The notes below the pieces were generated by a model. That model did no database searches. It saw nothing but the letters and a program-made list of their open reading frames with translations, and had not been told where the DNA came from. Shown here in pieces: positions 15,048-24,091 of a stretch of DNA of 64,000 nucleotides (position 1 is its first letter; each line of letters starts with the position of its first letter). This stretch comes from Gammaproteobacteria bacterium (lineage in GTDB: Bacteria; Pseudomonadota; Gammaproteobacteria; GRL18): assembly GCA_016744995.1 (NCBI GenBank), contig JADGDG010000016.1, positions 1 to 64,000 of the forward strand. Direction: 5' to 3'. The position numbers and the translations under genes are program-made.

Positions 15048-15740
15048 TTATTTCTGTGCTTTCTTTCTAGCAAAACCTAATCCGGCTAAACCTAAACCAA
15101 ACAAAGCAAGAGTTGCAGGTACTGGAACAGGATTAGTAGGTACAACTTGTGACGCAACACCAATAGTCATATCATCAAAACCAAACCAATCTGAAGAATT
15201 GGTATTACCAAAAGTAATTCGAGTAAAAGGGTTAGCCTCATCAATAACTCCCCAGAATAGTAGTGAGCCATCAGGAGCACTTACTGTATTGTCAACAGTA
15301 AATTGAGTCGTTCCGCCACTTAAGAAGTCCAAAGTAATTTGACCTCCAAAATCCCCAATATCAGTTCCAAAAAAGCCAAAGGCAACAACAGCAACACTAA
15401 AATCAATCACAAAATCATCATTTGTTTCCCAATATTGTGTACCAGAAGTTGCAAATCTACCGCTACCACCACCACTGCCAATGTCTCCGTTGCCAGAAAG
15501 TGTAGCAGTACCTGCAACTCCAAAATCAATTGCTATTGGTCCTGATGTGTTTGGAGCAAAAGATTCAAAGTCTTCAGTGCCAACACCAGTTAAGTTTGAC
15601 TGAAAAGAAGTGCTAGCAGCCATACTATTTGCCTGAGAACCATTAGGGTTTAAATCTTCACCAAAAAAGATAGATGAGGCCTGTGTTGACATCGAAAAAA
15701 CTAATAAAGAAGCTGTGCTGATAAGTTTAAATGTATTCAT
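15048..15740 (-). CDS. PEP-CTERM sorting-domain protein
   Basis: A 230-residue exported protein. I chose the ATG at 15740 (MNTFKLISTASLLVFSMSTQ), which gives a normal signal peptide and follows a GGAGA stretch; an upstream in-frame ATG adds 26 residues without signal character. The mature part is Gly/Ser/Thr/Asp-rich and beta-strand-like. The end is VPVPATLALFGLGLAGLGF followed by ARKK: the PEP-CTERM signal (P-P motif, hydrophobic helix, basic tail) recognised by an exosortase. It should be processed at the inner membrane and released or bound to exopolysaccharide. No exosortase is in this window, but a PrsT-like protein lies at 20998-23787. Confidence 0.85.
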   Translation of the reverse strand: MNTFKLISTASLLVFSMSTQASSIFFGEDLNPNGSQANSMAASTSFQSNLTGVGTEDFESFAPNTSGPIAIDFGVAGTATLSGNGDIGSGGGSGRFATSGTQYWETNDDFVIDFSVAVVAFGFFGTDIGDFGGQITLDFLSGGTTQFTVDNTVSAPDGSLLFWGVIDEANPFTRITFGNTNSSDWFGFDDMTIGVASQVVPTNPVPVPATLALFGLGLAGLGFARKKAQK

Positions 15741-16219
15741 AATCGATTCAATCTCCAAAAAATGTATGCTTATATTATTATAGAATTTTGTCAACATTAT
15801 TAAGCAATTATAATGCCACATTAAGAATGGGCAATTAGAATCTTTTCTTAATAAATATTAATTGGCTTGCACCCCTTGTCATACCTGGGATCTATCTAAT
15901 AACATTCAAATAAAAAAATATAAATCATTATAGACTAGTGAGATTTATTCATTCACTACTGGCATAAAAGGTATTTATGTAAAAAAAACTGACGTCTATT
16001 TTTACCTACAGAAGATACTGTTAAATAGAACAAATCATCAATACACTTACAAAAATAATGGTATTTATTAACTTCTGGGGGATATCATAATCTTTTAGCT
16101 GGAACTGTACTTATTTTCATTCGGGTTAATATCTACATCTCAAAAAAAAATGTTAAATAGTGTTAAATAAATCGACACTATTAGATTAAACTCCTGCTAT
16201 TGATGTTTTATTAAATGTA
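15741..16219. other. AT-rich intergenic region upstream of PEP-CTERM gene
   Basis: About 480 bases between the PEP-CTERM gene start and the truA stop, both on the minus strand. It must hold the PEP-CTERM promoter. I see several A/T runs but no convincing promoter boxes, RNA gene or repeat. Confidence 0.4.
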
Positions 16220-17020
16220 CTACTTAGCCGTTATACTAATCAGATGAAGACCTTTAGATTTTGCTTTTAAGCTTAATTTTTTTTGTTGATAACTGTTTAG
16301 GTAATTAGAAATATCTTCTAATTCAACTCTGCCTTTAAAAACTTCAAATAATGCCCCTACAATAAAGCGTACCATGTAGCGTAAAAAGCCATTGCTACAA
16401 ATTTTAATGTAATAAATATTTTTACCTAGCGGTGAAAAATTAGCAGAATAAATATCACATTCGGTCACTGTTCGCACCGTCGAAACTGTTTTTTTATCTT
16501 TATTACAATAGTTTTGAAAATCATGAGTTCCAATAAATAACCGACAGGCCTCTGTCATTTTCTCAAATCGTTCCTGATGTGAAAATTTATCAAGAGGATG
16601 GCCTAGTTCACAGCCAATAATATCGTTAAACACAGGATTCGTCAGCTGAGAAAGAGAAAAGTAATAATGATATTCTTTTACACTTGAAATGGTATGTGGA
16701 TTAAACTGCTGGCTACATGGCTCACAATGCATCAGTTGAACATCATCAGGAAGTTGAGCGTTCATAGCCATTTGTAAACGTTTTGCTGGGATCTCATGTT
16801 CTAAAGCAATTCTTGCTAATTGGCTCATGGCATGCACACCTGCATCGGTACGACTGGCACCCGATAAAGAAAACGCTTGATATTTAGTGACTTTATTCAG
16901 CGCCTTTTGGACAACCCCCTGAACCGTGGGATTTTTTTCATGGGTATGATCAAAAGCTTGTGCTTGCCAGCCAGAATAAGCAGTGCCTTTATAGGCGATA
17001 GTCACTTTATAATAAAACAT
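16220..17020 (-). CDS. truA: tRNA pseudouridine synthase A family protein
   Basis: A 266-residue TruA-type enzyme, which makes pseudouridine at positions 38-40 of tRNA anticodon stems. It has the N-terminal YKGTAYSGWQAQ motif, the catalytic SRTDAGVHAMSQL segment (Asp nucleophile), GTHDFQNYC and the C-terminal NGFLRYMVRFIVGALFEV motif. Length equals the family norm. The active-site context GASRTDAGVHA departs from the usual AGRTDAGVHA, and the gene is not beside trpF or asd as often seen, so it could be a divergent or second TruA. It is transcribed alone with a long upstream intergenic region. Confidence 0.85.
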   Translation of the reverse strand: MFYYKVTIAYKGTAYSGWQAQAFDHTHEKNPTVQGVVQKALNKVTKYQAFSLSGASRTDAGVHAMSQLARIALEHEIPAKRLQMAMNAQLPDDVQLMHCEPCSQQFNPHTISSVKEYHYYFSLSQLTNPVFNDIIGCELGHPLDKFSHQERFEKMTEACRLFIGTHDFQNYCNKDKKTVSTVRTVTECDIYSANFSPLGKNIYYIKICSNGFLRYMVRFIVGALFEVFKGRVELEDISNYLNSYQQKKLSLKAKSKGLHLISITAK

Positions 17021-17408
17021 AGGAGATATTGGTCATGATAGCGCATCACTCTAAAGCATATTGCTTAAAAAATTCGTGGAGTTCCCTCGGCATAACACTT
17101 TATTACCTGACTACACTTGCTCTTGCTTTTCCTTTGCTTTTAGACAGCACCAGTGAGGACAACTGAGGTAGAAGAGTGTACGCGAGACTGGTTCATCTAA
17201 CTGGGGTGTCAGAAAACACGGACGTTTTCTGTCAAGCGACCCATGGACGGGCTAGAAGCGTCCCCAGTTAGACGAATCAGTGTCGGGTGCAATCGGCAGA
17301 CTCAGCACTTAGTCCGAACGCCCCCTTCTTTTTCTCTTGATTTTAAAACATAATCAATCACCACTATGCTCATAAACCAGCATTATGGTAATACAACATA
17401 AATCCAAT
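17021..17408. other. Intergenic region between ybiT and truA
   Basis: About 390 bases on the minus-strand side between the ybiT stop and the truA start. Its middle holds a large inverted-repeat structure (17182-17286, listed separately). The rest is AT-rich with no gene; the part next to 17020 must contain the truA promoter. Confidence 0.4.
17182..17286. ncRNA. Candidate structured element (long imperfect hairpin with inner hairpins)
   Basis: The outer arms 17182-17206 and 17262-17286 pair over 25 bases with four mismatches, including 11 perfect pairs (TCTAACTGGGG with CCCCAGTTAGA). Inside, CAGAAAAC (17210-17217) and GTTTTCTG (17224-17231) form a perfect 8-bp hairpin, and CCC ATGGAC GGG another small one. 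The whole is GC-richer than its flanks. It could be a small structured RNA or a repetitive extragenic element; the sequence alone does not decide. Confidence 0.45.
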
Positions 17409-19001
17409 TTATTCATCAATTCCCTGACTAGACAGATATTCATCATAGGTGCCTTTGAAATCAATAATACTACCCTCTTTGATTTCTATAATGCGAGTCG
17501 CCAGAGAAGACACGAATTCACGGTCATGGCTGACAAAAACAAGAGTACCTTGATAAGTATCCAGTGCCATATTCAGTGACTCAATGGATTCCATATCCAT
17601 ATGGTTTGTCGGCTCATCCATAAATAGAAGATTTGGTTTTTCCAACATCAATTTACCATAAACCATACGTCCCATTTCACCACCTGAGAGGACTTTAACT
17701 GATTTTTCAGTATCATCACGAGAGAACAGTAAACGGCCAAGAATACCACGAATGACTTGATCATCATCACTTTCCTGACCCCATTGATCCATCCAGTCAA
17801 ATAAAGTCATTTCCGCTGCAAATTCATCAATATGTTCCTGAGGATAATAACCGATATCTGCATTTTCTGAGAATTTAATACGACCTGATTTGGCTTCAAG
17901 ATCATGAATCAGGGTTCTTAATAGGGTTGTCTTGCCGATACCATTAGCACCGATAATAGCAATGCGTTCTCCCACTTCAACCAGCATATCTATTTTTTCA
18001 AATAAGAGCTCATCATAACCATTACTGAGATTTTCGATTTCAAAGGCATTTCGATACAATTTTTTAGCTTGTTCAAAGCGAATGAATGGATTCTTTCTGG
18101 AAGAAACTTTAATATCATCCAGCTGAATTTTTTCTAAACGTTTACGACGGGAAGTCGCCTGTTTTGCCTTAGAAGCATTAGCAGAAAAACGTTCAACGAA
18201 TTTTTGCAGATCAGCCATTTCGACTTTCTTTTTCTCATTAGAATTCAATTGACGCTCTCTGGCCTGAGTTGCAGCCAGCATATATTCATCATAGTTACCT
18301 GGATAGATATTTATTGAACCATAATCCAGATCAGCCATATGTGTACAGACACTATTGAGGAAGTGGCGATCATGAGAAATAATAATCATAGTACAATTAC
18401 GCTCATTAAGGATGTCTTCCAGCCAGCGAATAGTATTAATATCCAGATTGTTGGTCGGCTCATCCAACAGCATAATATCAGGCTCAGAAAATAGTACCTG
18501 TGATAATAAGACTCGCAATTTAAAACCCGGTGCAATGGCAGACATCGGACCAAAATGCTGGTCAACAGGAATACCAACGCCCAGTAAAAGCTCCCCGGCT
18601 CTGGACTCAGCAGTATACCCATCCATTTCACCAAACTGAACTTCCAAATCAGCGACCCGCATTCCATCTTCTTCACTCATGTCCGGGTTAGCATATATTT
18701 TGTCGCGTTCTTCTTTGACTTTCCAAAGTTCTTCATGGCCCATGATAACGGTATCTATAACACTGTATTCTTCATAGGCAAATTGATCCTGGCGTAGTTT
18801 GCCAACACGTTCACCGGTTGTCGTTGTCACCGTACCACTGGTTGCATCCAGATCACCACCGAGAATTTTCATAAAAGTTGACTTACCGCAGCCATTGGCT
18901 CCAATGAGACCATAGCGGTTTTCATCACTAAACTTGACTGAAACATTTTCAAATAATGGCTTGGCGCCAAATTGAATGGTGAGGTTTGCTGTTGATATCA
19001 A
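17409..19001 (-). CDS. ybiT: ABC-F family ATP-binding protein (YbiT type)
   Basis: A 530-residue soluble protein with two ABC domains. Walker A sites are GANGCGKST (about residue 34) and GANGIGKTT (about 352). Signature regions are [13 protein letters not shown] and [14 protein letters not shown]; Walker B plus Glu are [11 protein letters not shown] and [12 protein letters not shown] basic linker ([14 protein letters not shown]) lies between the domains. The degenerate first signature and the length match the YbiT branch of ABC-F proteins. These act on the ribosome, binding the E site to relieve stalled translation; there is no membrane domain. Confidence 0.88.
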   Translation of the reverse strand: MISTANLTIQFGAKPLFENVSVKFSDENRYGLIGANGCGKSTFMKILGGDLDATSGTVTTTTGERVGKLRQDQFAYEEYSVIDTVIMGHEELWKVKEERDKIYANPDMSEEDGMRVADLEVQFGEMDGYTAESRAGELLLGVGIPVDQHFGPMSAIAPGFKLRVLLSQVLFSEPDIMLLDEPTNNLDINTIRWLEDILNERNCTMIIISHDRHFLNSVCTHMADLDYGSINIYPGNYDEYMLAATQARERQLNSNEKKKVEMADLQKFVERFSANASKAKQATSRRKRLEKIQLDDIKVSSRKNPFIRFEQAKKLYRNAFEIENLSNGYDELLFEKIDMLVEVGERIAIIGANGIGKTTLLRTLIHDLEAKSGRIKFSENADIGYYPQEHIDEFAAEMTLFDWMDQWGQESDDDQVIRGILGRLLFSRDDTEKSVKVLSGGEMGRMVYGKLMLEKPNLLFMDEPTNHMDMESIESLNMALDTYQGTLVFVSHDREFVSSLATRIIEIKEGSIIDFKGTYDEYLSSQGIDE

Positions 19002-19238
19002 TGTACTCTTCCTGATTGGTTCTTTGTTGGCGATAAAATTTGATGCGGTATTATCCTGTATTCGTTATAAAAAATCCAATTACAATATTCATAGTGTTCA
19101 TTATCCATTGGTCAATGCCGTTTATGTTAGATAATAGTACAAAAACTATGGACATGTTGATAAAAGTACATTATTCTAGGCTAATACATTTATAAATCAA
19201 CATACCAATAAAATAGTTCAATCAACAGGAGAAGGGAT

Positions 19239-19754
19239 ATGCCAAGAGGTGGTAAACGCAGCGGCGCTGGTCGCCCCAAAGGAACAGGTAAATATTCTGA
19301 ATCCACCAAGGCAATTCGTGTACCTGAAAGTATGGTAGAACGCATTCTTGAATTTGCTCACTCCGGTGGTTTTAAACTTCCACTATACGGAGGTAAAGTT
19401 GCTGCCGGCTGCCCTGCACCTACAGATGATTATATTGAAGGTATGCTGGATTTATCTGAACACTTAATTCATGATCCCGCTTCTACTTTTTTTGTACGTG
19501 TCACAGGGTATTCCATGATAAATGCTGGAATTCACCCGGATGATATTTTAATTGTTGATCGCAGCCTTCAAGCAAACCATGGAAAAATTGTTATTGCAGC
19601 CATTGATGGTGAACTCACCGTTAAGCGCCTCTATAAGAAACAGGGAGAGGTTCGTTTAATGCCTGAAAACGATGATTTTGAACCGATTGAAATCGGCTCT
19701 GAAGAAACATTACATATCTGGGGCATTGTCACCAACGTTATCCACACCGTGTAA
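19239..19754 (+). CDS. UmuD-like S24 peptidase (orphan)
   Basis: A 171-residue LexA/UmuD-fold protein. The N terminus GGKRSGAGRPKG is a basic, AT-hook-like stretch. The self-cleavage region is KVAAGCPAPTDD (Ala-Gly bond). The catalytic Ser lies in TGYSMINAGI and the Lys in GELTVKRLY. AGGAGAAGGG precedes the start. In UmuD proteins RecA filaments trigger self-cleavage to activate a polymerase, but no umuC follows; rdgC is next (108 bp away), itself a RecA modulator. I see no clear CTGT-N8-ACAG SOS box upstream. Its role may be a repressor-like or accessory SOS function. Confidence 0.8.
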   Translation: MPRGGKRSGAGRPKGTGKYSESTKAIRVPESMVERILEFAHSGGFKLPLYGGKVAAGCPAPTDDYIEGMLDLSEHLIHDPASTFFVRVTGYSMINAGIHPDDILIVDRSLQANHGKIVIAAIDGELTVKRLYKKQGEVRLMPENDDFEPIEIGSEETLHIWGIVTNVIHTV

Positions 19755-19862
19755 AATAGTTACAAAAATGAGCTCTTAAAAAAGTAGCTATCGTCCTTTT
19801 TTTTTAGGATAATCCCTGCTTCACTTTTTTATCTATCAAAAAAATGGCCAGGATGACCAACT

Positions 19863-20813
19863 ATGTGGTTTAAAAACCTAAAAATCTACCGATTCAGCAA
19901 ACCTTTTTCAATTGATTCCGAGCAACTGGAAGCACAACTTAGTGAGAAATCATTTCAGCCATGTGCTTCAACACAGGCATCATCCTTTGGCTGGGTTTCG
20001 CCTTTAGGCAATAATAGCAATGATAGTAGTGTCTTATTAACCCACACTATTGGTAAATCTACCATGTTATGCGTCCGCCAGGAAGAAAGAATTCTGCCAT
20101 CCAGTGTTATTAATGATGCTCTCAATGAAAAACTGGATCTCATGCAAGCCGAAAGTGGACGCCGTCCTGTTGGCAAACATAAGCAAAGTATTAAAGATGA
20201 ACTTGTTTTAACGCTATTACCTAAAGCCTTCACTCGTTCAAAACGAACTTATGCCTATTTTGATCAGGATACCCAACTCATGTTCGTCGACGCTTCCAGC
20301 AATAATAAAGCTGAAGAGCTAGTTGAGCTTTTGAGACAAACACTAGGCAGTCTGCCTGTTGTACCATTAAAAACCAATACACTACCCATCATAATGATGA
20401 CCAGCTGGTTAAAAGGTAATGATTTAAAAGACGACTTCCTCATTAAAGATGAGTGCGAATTACGAGAATCTGATGATGAAGGGGCAATTTTACGTTGCAA
20501 ACGACAGGATCTCAGCAGTGAAGAAATCCAGATGCATCTGGACAGTGGAAAAGAAGTGACTAAACTGGCAGTTAGCTGGAACGATAGCCTTGAATGTATT
20601 ATCGAAGACGATCTTTCCATTAAACGCCTTAAGTTTTCTGATGAGTTATTGGAGCAAGCTGCAGATGATGGCGCTGAAGATGCCGCTGCACAGTTTGATG
20701 CTGACTTTAACCTTATGACCGGTGAATTAGCCCGCTTTATTCCAAGGCTGGTCGAAGTCATGGGCGGAGAACAAAACTCAGCAATAAAAGCACCATCCAC
20801 TATAGAGCAATAG
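19863..20813 (+). CDS. rdgC: Recombination-associated protein RdgC
   Basis: A 316-residue protein with the RdgC start MWFKNLKIYRFSKPFSID, the FGWVSPLG segment and RPVGKHKQSIKDELVLTLLP. RdgC forms a ring dimer around double-stranded DNA and limits RecA filament growth. Length is slightly above the E. coli protein. It lies after the UmuD-like gene on the same strand, so two RecA-linked genes are neighbours. It is followed by a strong inverted repeat at 20820-20848. Confidence 0.9.
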   Translation: MWFKNLKIYRFSKPFSIDSEQLEAQLSEKSFQPCASTQASSFGWVSPLGNNSNDSSVLLTHTIGKSTMLCVRQEERILPSSVINDALNEKLDLMQAESGRRPVGKHKQSIKDELVLTLLPKAFTRSKRTYAYFDQDTQLMFVDASSNNKAEELVELLRQTLGSLPVVPLKTNTLPIIMMTSWLKGNDLKDDFLIKDECELRESDDEGAILRCKRQDLSSEEIQMHLDSGKEVTKLAVSWNDSLECIIEDDLSIKRLKFSDELLEQAADDGAEDAAAQFDADFNLMTGELARFIPRLVEVMGGEQNSAIKAPSTIEQ

Positions 20814-20819
20814 AATATA

Positions 20820-20848
20820 GGATTTGTAGGATCAATTCCTACAAATCC
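20820..20848 (+). terminator. Inverted repeat after rdgC, probable terminator
   Basis: GGATTTGTAGGA and TCCTACAAATCC pair perfectly over 12 bp with a 5-base loop, 6 bases after the rdgC stop. The T-run after it is weak and interrupted (ATTCTTCTTC). Confidence 0.65.
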
Positions 20849-20997
20849 ATTCTTCTTCATCAAAGTCTGCCTCTCACAGGCGCCAGCCTGAAAACAATAT
20901 GCTATAGTAATACTCGTCAGTTACTGAAATATAAAAATTCATAAAAAAAGTCAGTAAATCAACTTATTTATTAGAATTATGACAGGAAGTAATACGC

Positions 20998-23787
20998 ATG
21001 AAAAAAAGACTTTCAACTCTGGTTATTTTAGCCGGACTTTATGCAACTATCTATTCCACTGCTTATGCAAACACTCTGGAAGATGCACAACAGGCTATTG
21101 ATAAGCATGATTACCCCACCGCAGTTATTCATCTTAAAAATCAATTAAAAAAGACACCTGAAAATGCGCAGGCACGATTTCTGCTGGGCAGCATCTATCT
21201 CCAGACAGGTAAACTGGATTCCAGCCTGAAAGAACTAAGCCGCGCTCATAAGCTGTCATCCGATGACAACAATATACTATTTCGCTATGCTGATGCACTT
21301 CAGGCTTCCGGTAAAAATAAAGAAATAATCGAACTTTTCAAGAAGCCTTTTGATGAGAATAAACTTGAAAGTCAGCGTCTTACTTATCTTGGTTATGCCC
21401 ATATGTCAACCAACAAGTTAGCTGATGCATCACAGGAGTTCAAGCAAGCTAACCAACTGACTGAAAGTGCAAATGCTTACAATGGACTTATCACTCTGGC
21501 TCTTTATGAAAAAGACTATAAACTGGCTGATAAACTACTGACAAAATCACTGTCGATTGAGGCTGAAAAAGCCACCACGTTACAGTTAAAAGCAAAGCTT
21601 GCCAACCTTAATAAACAATATGAGCAGGCTCTGTCAATTTACAATGATTTAATTAAAAAAAATGCCAACAACCTTTTATTACATCTTGAACGTGCTGCAA
21701 CTCTGGCCATTCTTAAAAAAAATGAACAGTCTAAAGCTGACTTAAAAGTCATATTAGATAAAGTCAAGAATCATCCACAGGCTAACTTTATTAAGTCGCA
21801 GATACTATTACAGGAAAAAGATTTTATTGGTGCTCAAGAGGCTGCACAGATCGTTGTTAATGTTGCCCCCCAGCATATGCCAGCGGCCTTTGTTCTGGGT
21901 GCAGCTAATTTTGCATTGAAACATTATAATCAGGCCGAAGAATATTTAACAATTTATCTGGCCTCTAATCCAGGAAATTTAAAAGCACAAAACTTACTCG
22001 CCAATGTATACCTGGCTCAGGGTAAAACTAAACAAACCCTGGTTATTCTTGAAGGTCTTTCTCAAGAACAGCTTGAAAGTGACCCTTTACTACTCGTTAC
22101 TCTGGGTAGTGCTTATATTCAAAAAGGCGATACTAAAAAAGGGATCACATACCTGAGCCAGGCTCAAAAAATAGCGCCTGATAACCAGAATATAAGAAAA
22201 CGCCTCATTGCCGCACAATTTCAAACTGGAGAATTAGGCGATGCCATTGATGAGCTAAAGCAACTCATTACAATTCAAGAAGGCTTAACGAATTCAGAGC
22301 AAACAGCAAAGACAAATTATCTGCTGATCATCTCCTATATCAAACAAAAACAATTTGATAAAGCTGAAGAGAAGATCAATCAGCTGCTTCTCAGCACACC
22401 TGAAGACACTAAGTTATTAAATCTGAAAGCATTAACAGAGCAGCTTAAGGGTAATACTGAAACAGCCATAGCTCAATACAATATAATTTTAGAAAAAGAT
22501 AAGGCTAATATCCCTGCTTACATGGGTATGGCTCGCATTTCTGCACTAAAATCAAACTGGGAGGAATCAAAGGCCTACTTTGAAAAAGTGATTGAAATTA
22601 ATCCAGAAGCACTTAAAGCTTACTTAGGTCTTGCAGCTATTGCCGAAAAACAAAATAAGCCTGACATGACAGAACAACATTTTTTTGATGCCATAGAACA
22701 GAGTAAAAAGAATATTCCTTCTCAACTCGCCGTGGCAAATTTATTAAGTCAGTGGTATCAAAAGAACAAGCAGCCAGAAAAAATATTAACTCTGGCTAAA
22801 AAGCTGGATAAACAACATCCTAATGAAAATACAGTGCGTTCTTTTTTAGCTCAGGCACAGCTCATTAACAATAAAAATGAACGTGCGGAACGCACAATAA
22901 AGACCATTATTACTTTTGATAAAAAAGATGTTAAGCATCGTGTTTTACTGGCCCGGCTTATTAGTCAGGACAGCAAACGTATCAATGAAGCAATGGAACT
23001 CATCAAAGAAGCCAAGAATATTCAACCTGAGAATCAGTTGCTGTTTTCTTTAGAGGCCAGCTTACTGATTGCTCAGAACAAATATAACGAGGCCCATAAT
23101 TTGGCGAAAGTTCTTCAGGAACAATTTCCTGATTCGACAGCAGGTAAACTATTAGAAGCTGATATCTATCGTGCCCAGAAAAAATACGACAAGGCTCTGG
23201 TTATTTATCAGAAAGTATACAAAAACGACACTAGTGAAAAAATATTTTCGGCAATTATTGATATGCACTTAGCACTAAAGCAACATGATGAAGCAATTTC
23301 ACTGCTCGCTGAAGCAGTGAATAAAACCCCTGATGATTTTGCAAGCTTATTCAAATTAGCTTCTTTATATCATGAAGGTCAACAGTTGGAAAAAGCTGAA
23401 ATGTACTATCAGCGCGTTTTAGATAAGAACCCAAAGCATATTGTCTCTCTCAACAATTTAGCCTGGATTAAAATAGACAGTGATATTAAACAAGCAGTTA
23501 GTTTAGCAAAACAGGCTTATGATCTGGCTCCGGATTCTCCATCAATTGTGGATACTTATGGTTATTTTCTGGCTCGGGATGCACAATACGAAACAGCTCT
23601 TGAGCTCTTGGAAAAAGCAGCAGCAGATAAACCCGAAGACATGGACATTCAATACCACCTCGCATTTACTTATGAAAAACTAGGGCAGTCTGATAAAGCT
23701 CGTGAAATTCTGAAAAAAATTGTTCCTTCAGAACAAAGCTTTTCAGAAAAAAACAAAGCTCAACAATTACTTAAAGAAATTCAATGA
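20998..23787 (+). CDS. prsT: PEP-CTERM system TPR-repeat protein PrsT-like
   Basis: A 929-residue protein with a signal peptide (KKRLSTLVILAGLYATIYST, cleavage near AYA-N) followed almost entirely by tetratricopeptide repeats. Typical units include ARFLLGSIYLQTGKLDSSLK and AKTNYLLIISYIKQKQFDKA. Size and build match PrsT, a giant periplasmic TPR protein that accompanies exosortase/exopolysaccharide loci. It probably scaffolds export of polysaccharide or sorting of PEP-CTERM proteins such as that at 15048. A GACAGGAAG ribosome site precedes ATG. It is monocistronic, with an inverted repeat after the stop. A general TPR protein of another system is the alternative. Confidence 0.75.
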   Translation: MKKRLSTLVILAGLYATIYSTAYANTLEDAQQAIDKHDYPTAVIHLKNQLKKTPENAQARFLLGSIYLQTGKLDSSLKELSRAHKLSSDDNNILFRYADALQASGKNKEIIELFKKPFDENKLESQRLTYLGYAHMSTNKLADASQEFKQANQLTESANAYNGLITLALYEKDYKLADKLLTKSLSIEAEKATTLQLKAKLANLNKQYEQALSIYNDLIKKNANNLLLHLERAATLAILKKNEQSKADLKVILDKVKNHPQANFIKSQILLQEKDFIGAQEAAQIVVNVAPQHMPAAFVLGAANFALKHYNQAEEYLTIYLASNPGNLKAQNLLANVYLAQGKTKQTLVILEGLSQEQLESDPLLLVTLGSAYIQKGDTKKGITYLSQAQKIAPDNQNIRKRLIAAQFQTGELGDAIDELKQLITIQEGLTNSEQTAKTNYLLIISYIKQKQFDKAEEKINQLLLSTPEDTKLLNLKALTEQLKGNTETAIAQYNIILEKDKANIPAYMGMARISALKSNWEESKAYFEKVIEINPEALKAYLGLAAIAEKQNKPDMTEQHFFDAIEQSKKNIPSQLAVANLLSQWYQKNKQPEKILTLAKKLDKQHPNENTVRSFLAQAQLINNKNERAERTIKTIITFDKKDVKHRVLLARLISQDSKRINEAMELIKEAKNIQPENQLLFSLEASLLIAQNKYNEAHNLAKVLQEQFPDSTAGKLLEADIYRAQKKYDKALVIYQKVYKNDTSEKIFSAIIDMHLALKQHDEAISLLAEAVNKTPDDFASLFKLASLYHEGQQLEKAEMYYQRVLDKNPKHIVSLNNLAWIKIDSDIKQAVSLAKQAYDLAPDSPSIVDTYGYFLARDAQYETALELLEKAAADKPEDMDIQYHLAFTYEKLGQSDKAREILKKIVPSEQSFSEKNKAQQLLKEIQ

Positions 23788-23801
23788 GTTAAATTATATA
23801 G

Positions 23802-23828
23802 TTCCATCCTATGTATTAAAGGATGGAA
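23802..23828 (+). terminator. Inverted repeat after prsT
   Basis: TTCCATCC pairs with GGATGGAA across 11 bases, 15 bases past the stop. No T-run follows, so it may be a weak or Rho-assisted terminator. Confidence 0.45.
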
Positions 23829-23837
23829 TAGAATAAA

Positions 23838-24024
23838 TTGATGAAGTACTCAGCATACTGACAGAACTCACTGGTTCCACAAAATTCATTTTGCCGTAGA
23901 AGAAAGTTTGATACAAATTCTTGAATATCCAGGGTATGGGGAACACAAAGATATTCATGATAAGTTATTGGAGCATATTGACGAACTCCATGAAAAAGTA
24001 ACTTTAGGCAATGCAGCCGTTTGA
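23838..24024 (+). pseudogene. Bacteriohemerythrin remnant
   Basis: One frame reads IDEVLSILTELTGSTKF and, after a one-base shift near 23880-23890, continues HFAVEESLIQILEYPGYGEH, KDIHDKLLEHIDELHEKV and a TGA at 24022. The HF..EE....YPGY.EHK..H pattern is the hallmark of hemerythrin-like oxygen-binding proteins, with His and Glu iron ligands. The N-terminal third and the C-terminal end are missing. It is a degraded fragment between prsT and pta. The opposite-strand frame here is only a shadow. Confidence 0.6.
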
Positions 24025-24091
24025 ACCACTCCACACCCTTATCCTCAATTTATTCTCAAACAGCCTACTGGGCATGTAATACGGATAAACC

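Noticed and set aside
19002..19238. Possible SOS box upstream of the UmuD-like gene
   Set aside because: No CTGT-N8-ACAG-like palindrome could be found by eye in either orientation.
20264..20863. Minus-strand 199-codon frame inside rdgC
   Set aside because: Serine/leucine-rich antisense translation of a clearly conserved gene.
23816..24034. Minus-strand 72-codon frame
   Set aside because: Antisense of the hemerythrin remnant, whose plus-strand reading has clear family motifs.
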